Source: Rebecca billardiae RCC1528 (taxonomy: Eukaryota; Haptophyta). Taken from it: 64,000 bases of DNA. Position 1 is the stretch's first letter, and every line of letters starts with the position of its first letter. The position numbers were made by a program, and so were the translations under genes. The notes beneath the pieces are model-generated. The model was not told the origin of the DNA. It saw only the letters and a list, made by a program, of their open reading frames with translations, and made no database searches. Below are positions 44,422 to 54,970 of this stretch, in pieces. The DNA is taken from contig OZ251251.1 of the NCBI GenBank assembly GCA_965240325.2, positions 372,001 through 436,000 on the forward strand, read 5' to 3'.

Positions 44422-46112
44422 GCTGACAGGTTGCACGGGAAACTGACCTTGGTGTTACATTTCGGCCCTTTGGAGCATGGCTGCCCGCCCACGGGCCCTC
44501 GCGGGTGCGGCCGTTGCTGCCGCGCCATGTACGACTCAATGAGTCTTGCGCACGGTTTAGGCCGTGCCTACTGACGCACATGTAGCAGACCGAGCCCTCC
44601 TCCCAAGCTCGCCAAGGGCCCAACCGCGTCATTTGAAGAGCAGCCGCCACGAGCGTCATCCACTCGACTCGCGGTCGGCACGATACGTGCGAGAAGTTGC
44701 GACGGCGCGCAACTCCTCGTCATCGTCAGGAGTCAGCCAGCGAGCACCCTGCGGCCGCACCTCGGCGACCCAGCACACGCAAGGCAGATTCGACCTTGGG
44801 CGAGCCCTGGCGACCTCCGCCTCGAGCTGGATGCCACGCGTAGCAGCCCGAGTCGACGTCGTGGAAAGGCACGCGCACGCATAGAGCATCAGACAGTGCG
44901 CCGCATCTGCCTGCCGGAGTGTACCATCACCGCGCCCGCGCGACCGGGTTGAAGAAGAAGTCGTCAACGACGAGCGAGCCGGCGTCCAGCGGAACGGGCG
45001 GTGCAGCCGGCGCCGCGCTGTGCGAACAGGGTGGAAGCCGACCGCTGCCGCGCGCGACGTGAGCGAGCTGGCGGGTGCACGCCAGTCAGCTGCGGATGAT
45101 GCGGCGAAGAGGCGCGCTACCACCTACTCCACCTCGCGCGACTTAGTCTTGCTGACGTGATCACACACGCGCGCGATCAATGAGATACTCAACGTCGAGC
45201 GCCTGAGTGCTGTCTCGAAAGGTGCCTTCCCCCTCACTCAGGGCGTGCCTGTCAGCGTGGTCGAGCGCCGCGCTTGTTGCCTCGGCCTGCTGAGCGTCAG
45301 CGAGGCGCTTGTCAAGGATCGCCTGCTTGCTGCGTCACGGCGCGCGAGCGAGCCACGCGCTCGACCAAATGCGTGCGCTTCCGATACTTCTTGCCGGCGG
45401 CAAAGGCAGACTGCCCAGAGTTCGCCTGCTTGTCCGAGGACCCCGCGCCAGACGCCTGCACGGCCGGAGCAGCGGCCCGAGCTGCAACAGCAGAGGCCGC
45501 GCGCGCCGTAGCAAGCTTCGCCCTCGTGCGCTGGACGCGTTTGGCGAGCATCGTCTTCTGTTTCCTTAGCGCGCTCCGGTTGCCCGCCTTCTTCTACGAA
45601 GGCCTCGTGAGGCGAGCTTCACAAGCACTCGCGTGTGTGGTCCGAGCCACCTGAGCGCGTGCGCACGGTTGCGTGCTCGTGCGTACGGTATGAGCAGTGC
45701 AGCAGGAGACCAGCACACGTTCGTGCAAGGGTGCACGCGCATACTACAACCGGCGCATCCTGCTCGTTCGCGACGGCAGCCTCCTTGAAGGCTCTATCTA
45801 CCACCTGTATCCAGGTCCCAGTTGTGCTTCTTCCCGATGCGCTTCGGCTTCGCGCCACTGCCGACGCGGGAGTGAGAGGAACTGGGCACCAGACTGCGGT
45901 ACCGATTGCGGGCGAACGGGGAGGCGGGCCGTGGCGGCGAAGGTCGGAAACCACCGGCATTCGTGTGCTCCGTGGTTTCCAAGCACTCGCGCCACGCGCC
46001 GGCCGCCATGGGACGGGCGCGATGTACCGAAAGACGGGTGGACAGGTCACGTCCACTGTGAATGTAACATCTGTCAGTCGCGGGCGGTCATTTTTCCGTG
46101 CAACCTGTCAGC
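44422..46112. mobile_element. TA-flanked DNA transposon with 27 bp terminal inverted repeats
   Basis: The left end GCTGACAGGTTGCACGG (from 44422) recurs inverted at the right end (to 46112). Over the first 27 bp only two positions differ. Both ends are bounded by TA (44420-44421 and 46113-46114), as for Tc1/mariner-type insertion. A shared TGTTACATT follows further inside each end. The 1,691 bp element starts 7 bp after the stop codon of the fucosyltransferase-like gene and carries coding-like segments on its minus strand. I could not identify a DDE transposase in them, so the family is inferred from the ends only. Confidence 0.72.
45161..46009 (-). pseudogene. Disrupted or multi-exon basic protein gene inside the TA-flanked transposon
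   Basis: Three coding-like stretches on the minus strand appear to belong together. The first starts at the ATG at 46009 and ends GAKPKRIGKKHNWDLDTG (about 45805). The second (about 45593-45320) includes QKTMLAKRVQRTRAKLAT and AFAAGKKYRKRTHLVERVAR. The third (about 45315-45161) includes LDKRLADAQQAEATSAALDH and ends ALDVEYLIDRARV at a stop. The second and third overlap with a one-base frame change near 45312-45320. The first-to-second join would need an intron whose phase I could not make fit. The basic composition suggests a nucleic-acid-binding protein, perhaps transposon encoded; no family was recognised. Another coding-like patch (GIQLEAEVARARPRSNL) lies near 44790-44830. Confidence 0.4.
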
Positions 46113-46229
46113 TACATTCAGTGACGATGATATCGGCGGCTGACGACGATATTAGCGCGAGTACTATACGACATATGATGAGCGTTATCGTCGGACCGTA
46201 AGCTACGCTACAGTTTACTGCGCTGCTAA

Positions 46230-46307
46230 GAATAATGACCGCGTTCCGCGGTCCTTTTCTGCCGATAGAATCCGAACGCAGTTCAAGTTGGGGGCCCGCG
46301 GTGGCCG
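46230..46307 (+). repeat. Dispersed hairpin repeat, copy 1
   Basis: Begins AATAATGACCGCGTTCCGCG and contains a perfect 7 bp-stem hairpin (GACCGCG-TTC-CGCGGTC). Ends GGGGCCCGCGGTG. A second copy lies at 50980-51041 in the same orientation. Confidence 0.8.
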
Positions 46308-46518
46308 AGTGCAATCGCGCTCTCCGCCGTAGTCGGGCAGTTCGCCAGTTGAAGTAGTCGGTTCTGAGATGACTGAAGCTATTAGTCCGACCGTCGCCCT
46401 GCCTGCGCGACCGCGAGACTCATTCACACTTCACACAATCACAGCAGCGGACCTGAGTCCTGAGACCGCACCCGCCCCCTGCACCGGTCGTCAAATCGGA
46501 CGTCCGTCTGACAACTCG

Positions 46519-46683
46519 CTGCCAAATGTCCAACTGGCTGATCAGCTCGGATCCGACCCGTCCGCGATCGTGCCATCGGCATCGGACGTCCGTCTGACAA
46601 CTATTACTACTAGTAGCTGCCAAAGTGCCAAACTGTCCAACTCTGGCTGATCAGCTCGGATCCGACCCGTCCGCGATCGTGCC
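46519..46683. repeat. Imperfect tandem duplication
   Basis: GCTGCCAAA followed by CTGATCAGCTCGGATCCGAC and the next 18 bases occurs at 46519-46574 and again at 46617-46683, with an 11 bp length difference. The phrase CGTCCGTCTGACAACT also recurs in the same block (46501 and 46588). Confidence 0.85.
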
Positions 46684-47409
46684 GAGACTGAGTCGTGCCG
46701 CGGAGCTCGGAGTACTGAAGGAGTCGGGTGTGACAGCAGTAGGGTGCTTTAGCGCTGCGGCCCGTGCCAGCCAACGACCAGACGTACTCTGGCCACTTGA
46801 CCCGTTGCAGGCTGGCGGCGGTTGCAGGCGGGTGAGTCGGACCGTACGCCCTGCCTAGGCGCGCGCGCCGCGCGACTCGGGACCGTGATGGAGAGCGGAT
46901 GGCGACAGCAGTGTCAGCAGTCCTCATGAAGACGATGAAACTGGCGGCACGGGTGCACGAGGTGGCAGGCGAAAGCGCGCCGACGCGAGACCGCATTTGA
47001 CACACCTGAGCCGCACGCGCGTCGGGCCTGTCGCCGAGCGGCGAGCGCAGGCGCTGCAAACGCGCAACTTATACCGCGCGCGCGCCACGACGGCGCGGCA
47101 CTAGCTGATGCAGGCCGTACTGCCGGCACTGCTTCTGCGATCATGCGCCACGGTCGCAGCTGACTGCGTGAGCAGCAAGCGGGAGGCGGGTCCGGATGCA
47201 CGTGCAGGCGCGCTCGCAGGCCAGGGGCGTTGGTCCCGCATCCGCCATCGTGCCGGGGCACGACCACGTCACCTCCCGCTCCGTCTCCGACGATCCGGAT
47301 GTGGCCCAGTCCGGACGTCACGCAATCCGCCGGGACGACGAATACGATTCGCTCGTAACGAACCGTTACGCTAAAGTCACGTCCGGCTCACGTCCAGATC
47401 GCACTTTAC

Positions 47410-47626
47410 TTAGGGAATATCGTGGGCGCGCTCTTTTTCGGCCGAATAGACCTCTCTATGCGATCTCAAAACTACTCGATACTCGGTCTCCGTCAGCCCT
47501 AAAAGTAAAAATCGCCCCCGTCCCTTTTTCCCCTTTTTTCTTGATCAAAGATCTTTTTGAAACGTGGTTCGGGCCCGCAGTGCGGGCTCCACGCTGCGCG
47601 CTCCGCCCTGCACCGCGGGCCATAAG
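47410..47626. repeat. Dispersed repeat of about 215 bp, copy 1
   Basis: Shares with 53184-53402 the block TTGATCAAAGATCTTTTTGA followed by a GC-rich end containing CGCGCTCCGCCCTGCACCGC and GGGCCAT. Upstream parts are more diverged, but the order is kept. Confidence 0.75.
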
Positions 47627-48832
47627 ACTTATACTATAAGAGACGCACACAGCTCAGGCAGGCGCAAGATTGTCTGAACTTGAGGTGTGCGGTTCAGGCG
47701 ACGAACATATATCAAGGCGGCCCGCGCACATCAGTTATTCAGTACAGACGAGACTGGCTAGTGGCGTCGTACGGCCCCAGCGCGACCTACTACTGAGTGC
47801 GCGCGCTTGAGCCGACACCTTGCGCCCAGTAATTCAGTTGAGGCCGTACGTTCGTGCGGGCTCGTCGGCACGGCCATTGCCGGTGTTAGTTCAATTAAAC
47901 GTTAACGTTCGCGGGCACTGCGCGATGTCTGAGCACACTGGCATCAAGGAGTGAGGGGGGCTGTGGCCGGGGGATGTGTTGGTGTGGTACTGGTGCGCAC
48001 TCTCCTAGCTCGGACTTGTCGTACGACCCATCGGTCTGGAGATTCACGCAGCAAGTAAGGCTTCGCTAACGGTTATATCACCACACAGACCATTTTTGGC
48101 CGCCATTTCGTTATTTATTTATATGGCTGTGAATGCTGCCTTGCATGCTGCGTCACAGTGAGCCTGTGTGCCGCGTGCAGCGCGTGCCATTGCTGCTGAC
48201 AAGTCGCAGAGCTACCGAGGAGCATGTCACAGCACTATGATAGTCTAAGTCCCGGTGGTCGAGCACGCTCACACCTTGTCCGCAAAAGATCGAGCACGCG
48301 CCCATTATGCCTAGATGCAGTCGCACACGTGAAGACGGGTGACAGTTGGTGAGCCCTCATCTCAATCCGCGCGTACGACTCATACTTGCTCGGAGGCTTT
48401 GGCGGGGAAGGGACGCTAGGAGAGTGCGTGCCAGTACCGCACCAACACGTCCCCCACCACAGTCCCCCTCCCCTTGGTGTGCTACATCGCGCCGCGCCCG
48501 CACGTTTGAACCAACACCTGCAATGGCCGTGCCGACGAGCCCGCACGAACGTACGGCCTCAACTGGGCGCAAGATGTCGGCTCAAAGCGCATCTGTAGGG
48601 CGCACGGGGGCCGTACGACGCCACTAGCCCGTCTCTACTGATGATGTGCGCGGGCCGTCTTGGCGCCGTGCTCGGCATATGTTCGTCGCCAACCGCGCAC
48701 CACAAGGGCAGCCATGCGCCCAGTGAACCAACACCGACCGGTGTTGGTGCGTTTCACGAGCAGTCCGGGTCAGGGTGAATCCCAGCTCTCGTCACTCTGC
48801 AGGCGGAACGTATTTCTGGCGGCGCCCGCAAT

Positions 48833-50756
48833 ATGATGGCGGCGGCGGCGACGGTCGCACACCGCGCATTGGCCAGCGGAACGCTGCTCCTGCTGCTCGC
48901 CCCGCTGGCGGGCGGGCGCTCACCAGGGCCTGCCGTCAGTGGGCACGTCGGCAACCAGCTGTACCTGTACTCAGACGCGTGCATCTACCCGCACGAGCAC
49001 GTGGGCATGCCATACCTCGAGAACACGTCGCCGGCACTGCATGTGCACGTCTTTGACGACGTCGCGCGAGCGCGGGCGGCCGCGGCTATGGGCCGCCAGC
49101 GCGCGCCAGATGGGGAGGCGATCGTATCGACGGTGCGCAACAAATGGCCGCGCTGGAACGGCACGCGTTGGGGCCAGCAGCTGGAGATCCACCACCACGC
49201 CGCCCAGCAGCTCCAGGGCAGGGCGCACGTGTGGTCGAGGGCGCCCGCGCTCGTGCTCATCAGCGGCACGCTCGAGGACAACCTCTACCACGTCCTCTGG
49301 GACGGCTTCCTGCACGCGGCTGCGCACGTCGCCTTCTTGCGCAACTACACGGCCGACAGCTACGTGCGGAGCGCTGTCGCCAACAGCACGCGCGGAAAGG
49401 CAAAGCAACGACGGCTGCTCCCGGCACTCAACCTGAACAGGCGCACACGCGCAGAGCGGCGAGGGCGCCAGCAGTTCGGGCGGTACGACGTGCTGCTGCA
49501 AGGCATTGGGCTGAAGCCGCCGCTCAGCCACAGGGAGATGCTCACCCCGCACGCAGCCGAGCAGCTCGAGATGATGATCAGCTCTGCGAGCACACTTGCG
49601 ACCCCGCTGAGCACACTGTGGTGCTTCCGCCGCATTATCGCCGCCCTCGCGGCCCCTACAATGAGCCAGCCCTCGGTCGCAGTACACTGGCCGCCGTCTC
49701 GCTTTCTCATGCACGGCGCCATGCGTGCGTGGGGCCTGCGCTGCCCCGGCCATCGCCCGCACGGGGGCATGTACACGCCGAGGCAGGTGGCCAACATCAG
49801 CCTCCTCGACCGCACGCACGGCCGCACGCTGCAGAACCTGGACACCATCGTCGGCGCCATCAGCAAGGAGGTGGGCTCCATGGCGATGATAAACGTCGTG
49901 CTGCCCGAGCGGCTCACCCTCCGCCAGCAGCTCGTCCTCTTCTACTGCCACACCGACATCCTCGTCGGGCGACATGGTGCTGGGCTTGGGTGGGCGCATG
50001 CCATGGCACGCACTCGTGCAGGGCTGGAAGTCGAGCTGCGCAGCCGGCCGGTACTCAACACCTCGTGGATGGCGGGACGGCCATTCACGCCGGGGCTACT
50101 CGAGCTGCGCGGTCACTGGGTGACACACCGTTCTCTGTGCGTGCACCCACCCAGCGCCAGTGATGACTATCATCACAGCCGCAGCCGCAGCCGCCACGCG
50201 CGGTACATGACGCGGCGTCATGAACAACACGCGCCTGATCGAGTGATCAGCTGGCTCACTCGCTCCGATGCACCCCCTCTGGCCGCCCGGCCGTGCGTCC
50301 GCTTGGTGCATGCGCAGGTACAACGAGATTGAAGGCGTGCGCCACACGTCAGTGCGGCAGTGGCGCTTGCAGGCTGCTCGAGGCGTGCAGGCCGACGCAC
50401 TGGCAGCGCACCTGGCAGTGGTACGTGCCAACGGCCTGCCATTGCCGAGCGACAATGTCGTCGCTCACGAATTCCTCTCCCGGACGCTCGGTCTCGACGT
50501 TGACAGGGCCACTGCCACGGAGCAGCAGTGCCGCCAGGTGCGCAGCATGGTGCTGAAGGACCTCCCCAAAGGCGATAGCCTGACACCTGAGCAAGAGGCT
50601 GAGCTCGATATCAACACGAAGCTGCGCCACTGGCTGCTCAAGTTCATGCCGGGCACATTCTCTGCTGAGCGCACTGCCTCACGCGTGCACGCGCTCCTAC
50701 GTGGCGGCGGCAATTCGACCGCGTCAGCGTACCACGGCACGACGACGAGCAGATGA
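48833..50756 (+). CDS. GT61 (DUF563) glycosyltransferase
   Basis: Two exons: 48833-50136 and 50318-50756 (1,743 nt, 580 residues, in frame; intron 50137-50317 begins GTGCGTGC and ends GCGCAG). The N-terminus (about 8-29) is a signal peptide or anchor ending GGRSPG. The GT61 core includes ISGTLEDNLYHVLWDGFLHA (about 143-162) and DILVGRHGAGLGWAHAMART (about 375-394), the family's diagnostic DVxVGxHGAGL motif near the C-terminus. Exon 2 adds a charged helical tail (LPKGDSLTPEQEAELDINTK). GT61 enzymes transfer xylose, arabinose or N-acetylglucosamine in the Golgi or ER; the donor cannot be assigned. The exact splice was picked for frame and donor consensus; a phase-0 alternative (50119/50328) also exists. 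Confidence 0.85.
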
Positions 50757-50979
50757 TGATGACGACGACGATATTTTGACGCGTCAGAGCCAGTGAACAC
50801 CCGCCACGTTCTTATATATTGGGCTCGTTGGACGTTATTCCGGGCCTTGGGGCTTGGGCTCGTTGGACGCGCCCGGCTTGCTAAGGTGCACACCGGTCAG
50901 CTGGTCAGCAGCCGCCGATGTCATCGTCGGCCGCTGTCCGCGACACACTCAACTCAGCTACGTACCGGGCAAGCCGAAT

Positions 50980-51041
50980 GAATAATGACCGCGTTCCGCG
51001 GTCCTTTCGTAGAACCAACGTAGTTAGGGGCCCGCGGTGCC
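50980..51041 (+). repeat. Dispersed hairpin repeat, copy 2
   Basis: Same start (AATAATGACCGCGTTCCGCG) and same end (GGGGCCCGCGGTG) as 46230-46307, but about 15 bp shorter in the middle. Confidence 0.8.
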
Positions 51042-51079
51042 GACTCTCTAGTCTCTGTCGGCTGCTACTACTAAGAGCC

Positions 51080-51101
51080 ATATATATATATATATATATA
51101 T
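51080..51101. repeat. TA microsatellite
   Basis: About 11 uninterrupted TA units. Confidence 0.9.
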
Positions 51102-51889
51102 GTATTTATTGTATCGTCATACGACGCTGTCTGTCATATAATATATTATTATAGTCTGACCGTCGGTGCCACAGCCAACCAACAGTTCGCCTGTGAGCAG
51201 TGCCACTACTCACTCAGTTGCCTGCCCACTCCGGGCCCGGGCTGCGGCCCGGGGGCTGAGCGAGGACTCTGGATCGCCGATGGCGATACCGGGCCAGTCC
51301 GGCGATTTAACTACTGCCGCATGGGCCATGCCACGTCAAGCCTCAAGAGTCAAGGCTCCGGCTCGCAGCGGCACGTCGGCTTGCCTCGGCAACTCGGCCG
51401 GGGCCGATGGCGATGCCCGATGCCGATGGCGATGCCGATGGCAGCCCGGGGCCGCCACGCCCCGGACCGGAATGGCTGCGCGGCTAGTCCGCCGCGACCC
51501 CGGGGGCCGCCCGGCGCCACGGCGGGGTGACGGCCAGCCCCGGAGGCGGTTGCGACCAGTCCCTCGAGTAAGTAACACTAATACCAGGCTCGGCTGACAC
51601 CCGGCTGATCGTTGTGAGTCGTCTGCGCCCGTTGCTAAGCTAGTGATTCGGATTGACCGCGTCGTAGAACTTTCACAGCTGCCCGTGCCGTTTCCGTTTA
51701 TGCCCGGAGGCCGCCAACTAGCTAGCCGCTGAATTTCAGCCAATCGAGGCGCTGCGGCGGCGCGGCCTAGAACCGAGCTAGTTAGAGTATGATTGACCGA
51801 TCCGGACAGCGGGCACTGAGAGCGGGCGCCAGTCAACGTCGGAGAAATCAATAAAACGGAGCCACCGCACACCAAGACATCTGACATGC

Positions 51890-52164
51890 ACGTCGAGGTC
51901 GCCCGATCGCGCTCGGCTCCGCGGCGAGCCCCCGGCCCGGGCACTCGGCGTCGGACTGGAGCGGGCCTGCGCGCCGCGGCAGCGCGCGGCGCGCGGCGCG
52001 CAGCGCGCGGCGGGGACTGTCACTTGTCAGTCGTCTCAGACTCTGACCACTGACACGTCGAGGTCGTCATCGCGCTCGGCTCCGCGGCGAGCCCGCCGGG
52101 CACTGACTGGAGCGGGCCTGCGCGCCGCGGCAGCGAGCGGCGCGCAGCGCGGTGGCGGCGGCGC
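51890..52164. repeat. Imperfect tandem duplication of about 160 bp
   Basis: CACGTCGAGGTCG, CGCGCTCGGCTCCGCGGCGA and TGGAGCGGGCCTGCGCGCCG occur in the same order starting near 51892 and again near 52055, with small deletions in the second copy. Confidence 0.8.
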
Positions 52165-52752
52165 GGAGTCTCGGGGCAGCGCACGCGCAGGGTGCGTGAA
52201 TGAATCTTGCAGCAGCTGCAGGTTGTGCGGCTCCGTCGAGCCCATCGTCGCGACGCGAAGGACAGTAGACGAAGACCAGCTTGAGTGAGCACGGCCTGCG
52301 AAGTGCGAGCGAGTCGACCGGGAACAGTCACGGGTCGCGAGTGCCACTCGCCCAGAAGCGACGTCTGCGTGGGGTGCGCGTCGGGCAGGCCCAAGAAGAT
52401 GCGCAGCATCATGTTCAGGCCCACTAGGCCCAGCGCCTCGATCACCACCTGCTTCTTCGCTGTGTTGATCATCTTCACTGCCGCGGTTCGCGCCGAGTTT
52501 GACTGGCGGCCGCACGCCCCGGCGGCGGGCGCGGCCCGTGCGCTCGCCGTCCTGACGCGGCGGCGGTCCTGGATGCACTGCGGCACCTGGCCTGAACCCG
52601 CGTGCCACGCCACGCGCCGCCGCCGGGCGAGGCGTCGGCGGCGGCCGCCTCCGCCGCCCACGCGGCACGTCGCGCCATCTATCTGGTGCGAGCACCACGG
52701 TCCTGAGCAACCGCTTCAAAATCAAATAGCCTGATCGAGTACCCCCATAAAT

Positions 52753-53052
52753 TAAGATCGAATGGAGCAGATAGATAGCGATTACGGTTATCTTTGTTTT
52801 GGCAATAATCAGAACTACACGACGAGATAATAGCGCGCGTTTACGGCGATCTCCATTAGCGGTCGTAGCTCCCGTAGCTCCAATTAACGGTTTTGCTGGG
52901 ATCCTTCGCGTAAGATCGAATGGAGATAGATAGTGATCACGGTTATCTCTGCTTCGGCAAGAATCGAAACCAAACGAGATAATAGCGTTTACGGCGATCT
53001 CCATTAGGTCGTAGCTCCCGTAGCTCCAATTAAACGGTTTTGCTGGGATCCT
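52753..53052. repeat. Tandem duplication, period about 158 bp, AT-richer
   Basis: Both units start TAAGATCGAATGGAG (52753 and 52911) and end AACGGTTTTGCTGGGATCCT. They differ by small indels. Confidence 0.88.
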
Positions 53053-53183
53053 TATTATAACAAGTTTTTGACTCGAAACAATCAAACGTCACTCGGCAAA
53101 CTCGTACTCCAGCATACACGAAAGACAGGAATACTCACTTGTTTCACCCCCGGGTATCTGATCCCACGTCCGTCCATCGACAT

Positions 53184-53402
53184 ACGGCGAATTGGCGGGC
53201 GCGCTTATTTCGTCAATGCGTCTTGCTAATGCAGAGCAATGGGCCAATGTACCCCTCGAAAAAGCGAAAACTCACCCTCCAACAGCCCTTAAAATCGTCC
53301 ACCGTCCCCCTTTCTTTGATCAAAAGATCTTTTTGACAACGTAGTGAGGGCCCTCGGCGAGGGCTGCACGCTACGCGCTCCGCCCTGCACCGCGGGCCAT
53401 GA
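53184..53402. repeat. Dispersed repeat of about 215 bp, copy 2
   Basis: Counterpart of 47410-47626: TTGATCAAAAGATCTTTTTG followed by the same GC-rich end. It is immediately followed by a TA-rich run. Confidence 0.75.
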
Positions 53403-53793
53403 TGCATGAGAATAATATATATATATATACATATATATATATAAATAAACTGTGCCCTGGCGGGGCGGGGGTGTCCCGGGCAGGCCGTGCCAGTGCTGTC
53501 GCAATGTTTCCTCTGCGGGTTTGCGTCTTTATTTCACATGCGCTCGTGGCCGTGGGTGACGGACAGTCGGACCAGTGGCAGTGACACCTGAAGTTCTCCC
53601 ACTGCGGGCACTGGCGTGTAGCTACCGGTAGAGTTGAGTGTCAGCAAGCCTGTGATCCGGGCGCCGCCGCGCGTTCAAGTTGCCGCCGCGGCGCGGCCGG
53701 CTCTTGCGCCGCCGCAGCAGCGCGTCGTCCGCAGACCTGTGTCGTGACCGTCGAACGAGCGGATCCGCCGATGCCTCCGAGACGCGCCGATGC

Positions 53794-53797
<4 letters not shown>

Positions 53798-53832
<35 letters not shown>
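53798..53832. repeat. TA microsatellite
   Basis: About 17 TA units in otherwise GC-rich intergenic DNA. Confidence 0.9.
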
Positions 53833-53836
<4 letters not shown>

Positions 53837-54343
53837 TTGGCCGGCGGCAGGCCGTCCGGCCTGACCGACGCGCGGGCAGTTCCGAATCCGGCTAGTGCGG
53901 CCTGAACCGGAGAATAACTGGCTACGGCTGGAGCCAACACGCGGTATAGTGCGCATGCAGTCTCATCAGCAGCGGCCGCTGCTGATGATGCTACATTGCC
54001 AGCCCAAGCTAGCTAGGCAGAGCTCTCCTCGTCCGCGACTGCGAGGCTGCGGTGACGGGTGATGATGATCGGCTGTGACTGAGACCGCGTCGGACGCGGA
54101 GTGAACCGCACGGTACTGGCAGTGCCTCGGGCAGGCTTGGCACGAGTGCCTGGCACCGCAGTGCGGGGCCGCACGGAGTGCGGGGTCCGCGCGCCCTGCG
54201 CCGATCAGCCGCGGTCGTCGGCGGCAGACGTGGCACTGGGCCTGGCGCAGAGCCTCCTTCGCCCTGCGTAGCCTGCCTGCCGCCTGAGCACTCTGTTGCA
54301 GACGGTCGAGAGGAGCGACGGTTGGTGCGGGTGCGGCGTGGGC

Positions 54344-54970
54344 TCAGGACGCGGCTCTGACCTCGGCGTTCTTTCCGGGGACCGTCGCCAGCTGCTTCCT
54401 GCCCTTCACCTTGAGGAACACCTCGTACGCCTCGCGCGAGCCGTGCTCCTTGAGCCGCTTGGCGCGGAACTTTTCGTCCGTGTCAAACGACGCGAGCTTG
54501 GAGTCGACCCACTTGTTGACCTCCTGCTCGTACCGCGCCATCGACTCGCGCGTGCGCCCCTCGATCTCCAGCAGCTCCACGTCGAAGACGAGATCTGCGT
54601 TGGGCGGCACGATCCCCCCGCCGCCGCCCGCCTCGCCGTACGCGAGCTGCGCCGGGATCGTGAGCAGCGCGCGCTCGCCGAGCGTCATCTTGAGGACGCC
54701 CATCTCGCAGCCCTTGATGACCTGGTCCTCGCCGATGCGGAAGCGAATGGGCTTCTTCCCAGACGTGCGCGAGCTGTCGAACGTCTTCCCCGAGCTCTTC
54801 AGCGTGCCGATGTAGTGCGCGGTCACGAGTGAGCCCGCGACCGGGCGCGTGATGCCGTTACCCGGCTTGAGCACCTCGTGCGAAATGTTGGCGGGCTTCT
54901 CGGCCGCTGGGGCGGCTGCTGCCACTGCGGGCGCGCCCTCGGTGTCCCCCTTCGCTTCCTCTGCCGGCAT
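54344..54970 (-). CDS. FKBP-type peptidyl-prolyl cis-trans isomerase
   Basis: Single-exon protein of 208 residues from the ATG at 54970. After a short Ala/Glu-rich leader, the FKBP domain spans about 35-142: VLKPGNGITRPVAGSLVTAH, YIGTLKSSGKTFDSSR, PIRFRIGEDQVIKGCEMGV, MTLGERALLTIPAQLAYGEA and IVPPNADLVFDVELLEIEG. The residues lining the FK506/proline pocket (Tyr, Phe, Asp in YIG...FDSS; Val-Ile in DQVIKG; Tyr in AYGE; Phe in LVFDVELL) are present, so it should be active. A charged 65-residue C-terminal extension follows (DTDEKFRAKRLKEHGSREAY). There is no signal peptide, so it is probably cytosolic or nuclear. It lies head-to-head with the Sfi1-like gene. Confidence 0.95.
   Translation of the reverse strand: MPAEEAKGDTEGAPAVAAAAPAAEKPANISHEVLKPGNGITRPVAGSLVTAHYIGTLKSSGKTFDSSRTSGKKPIRFRIGEDQVIKGCEMGVLKMTLGERALLTIPAQLAYGEAGGGGGIVPPNADLVFDVELLEIEGRTRESMARYEQEVNKWVDSKLASFDTDEKFRAKRLKEHGSREAYEVFLKVKGRKQLATVPGKNAEVRAAS

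Larger units (their letters stand above)
46113..48832. other. Repeat-rich intergenic region
   Basis: About 2.7 kb without a supportable gene. It holds a hairpin-bearing dispersed repeat (46230-46307), a local tandem duplication (46519-46683) and one copy of a roughly 215 bp dispersed repeat (47410-47626). Base composition is clearly less GC-rich than in the genes. Open frames here are short and motif-free. Confidence 0.65.
50757..54343. other. Repeat-rich gene-poor region
   Basis: About 3.6 kb between the GT61 gene and the 3' end of the FKBP gene. It contains the second copies of both dispersed repeats, two local tandem duplications (51890-52164 and 52753-53052) and TA microsatellites (51080-51101, 53405-53445, 53798-53832). 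A coding-like minus-strand stretch near 52300-52500 (KMINTAKKQVVIEALGLVGL, NMMLRIFLGLPDAHPTQT) might be an exon remnant, but it has no clear start or partner exon. Confidence 0.55.

Noticed and set aside
46290-46345. tRNA-like A-box (GGTGGCCGAGTG) next to the hairpin repeat
   Set aside because: No matching T-loop box, acceptor stem or anticodon stem could be folded; the second copy of the repeat lacks the box.
52020-53085. Minus-strand open frames spanning the 158 bp tandem repeats
   Set aside because: The frame runs through repeats and changes character along its length. Only a short patch (52300-52500) looks coding-like and it lacks start, stop context or partner exon.
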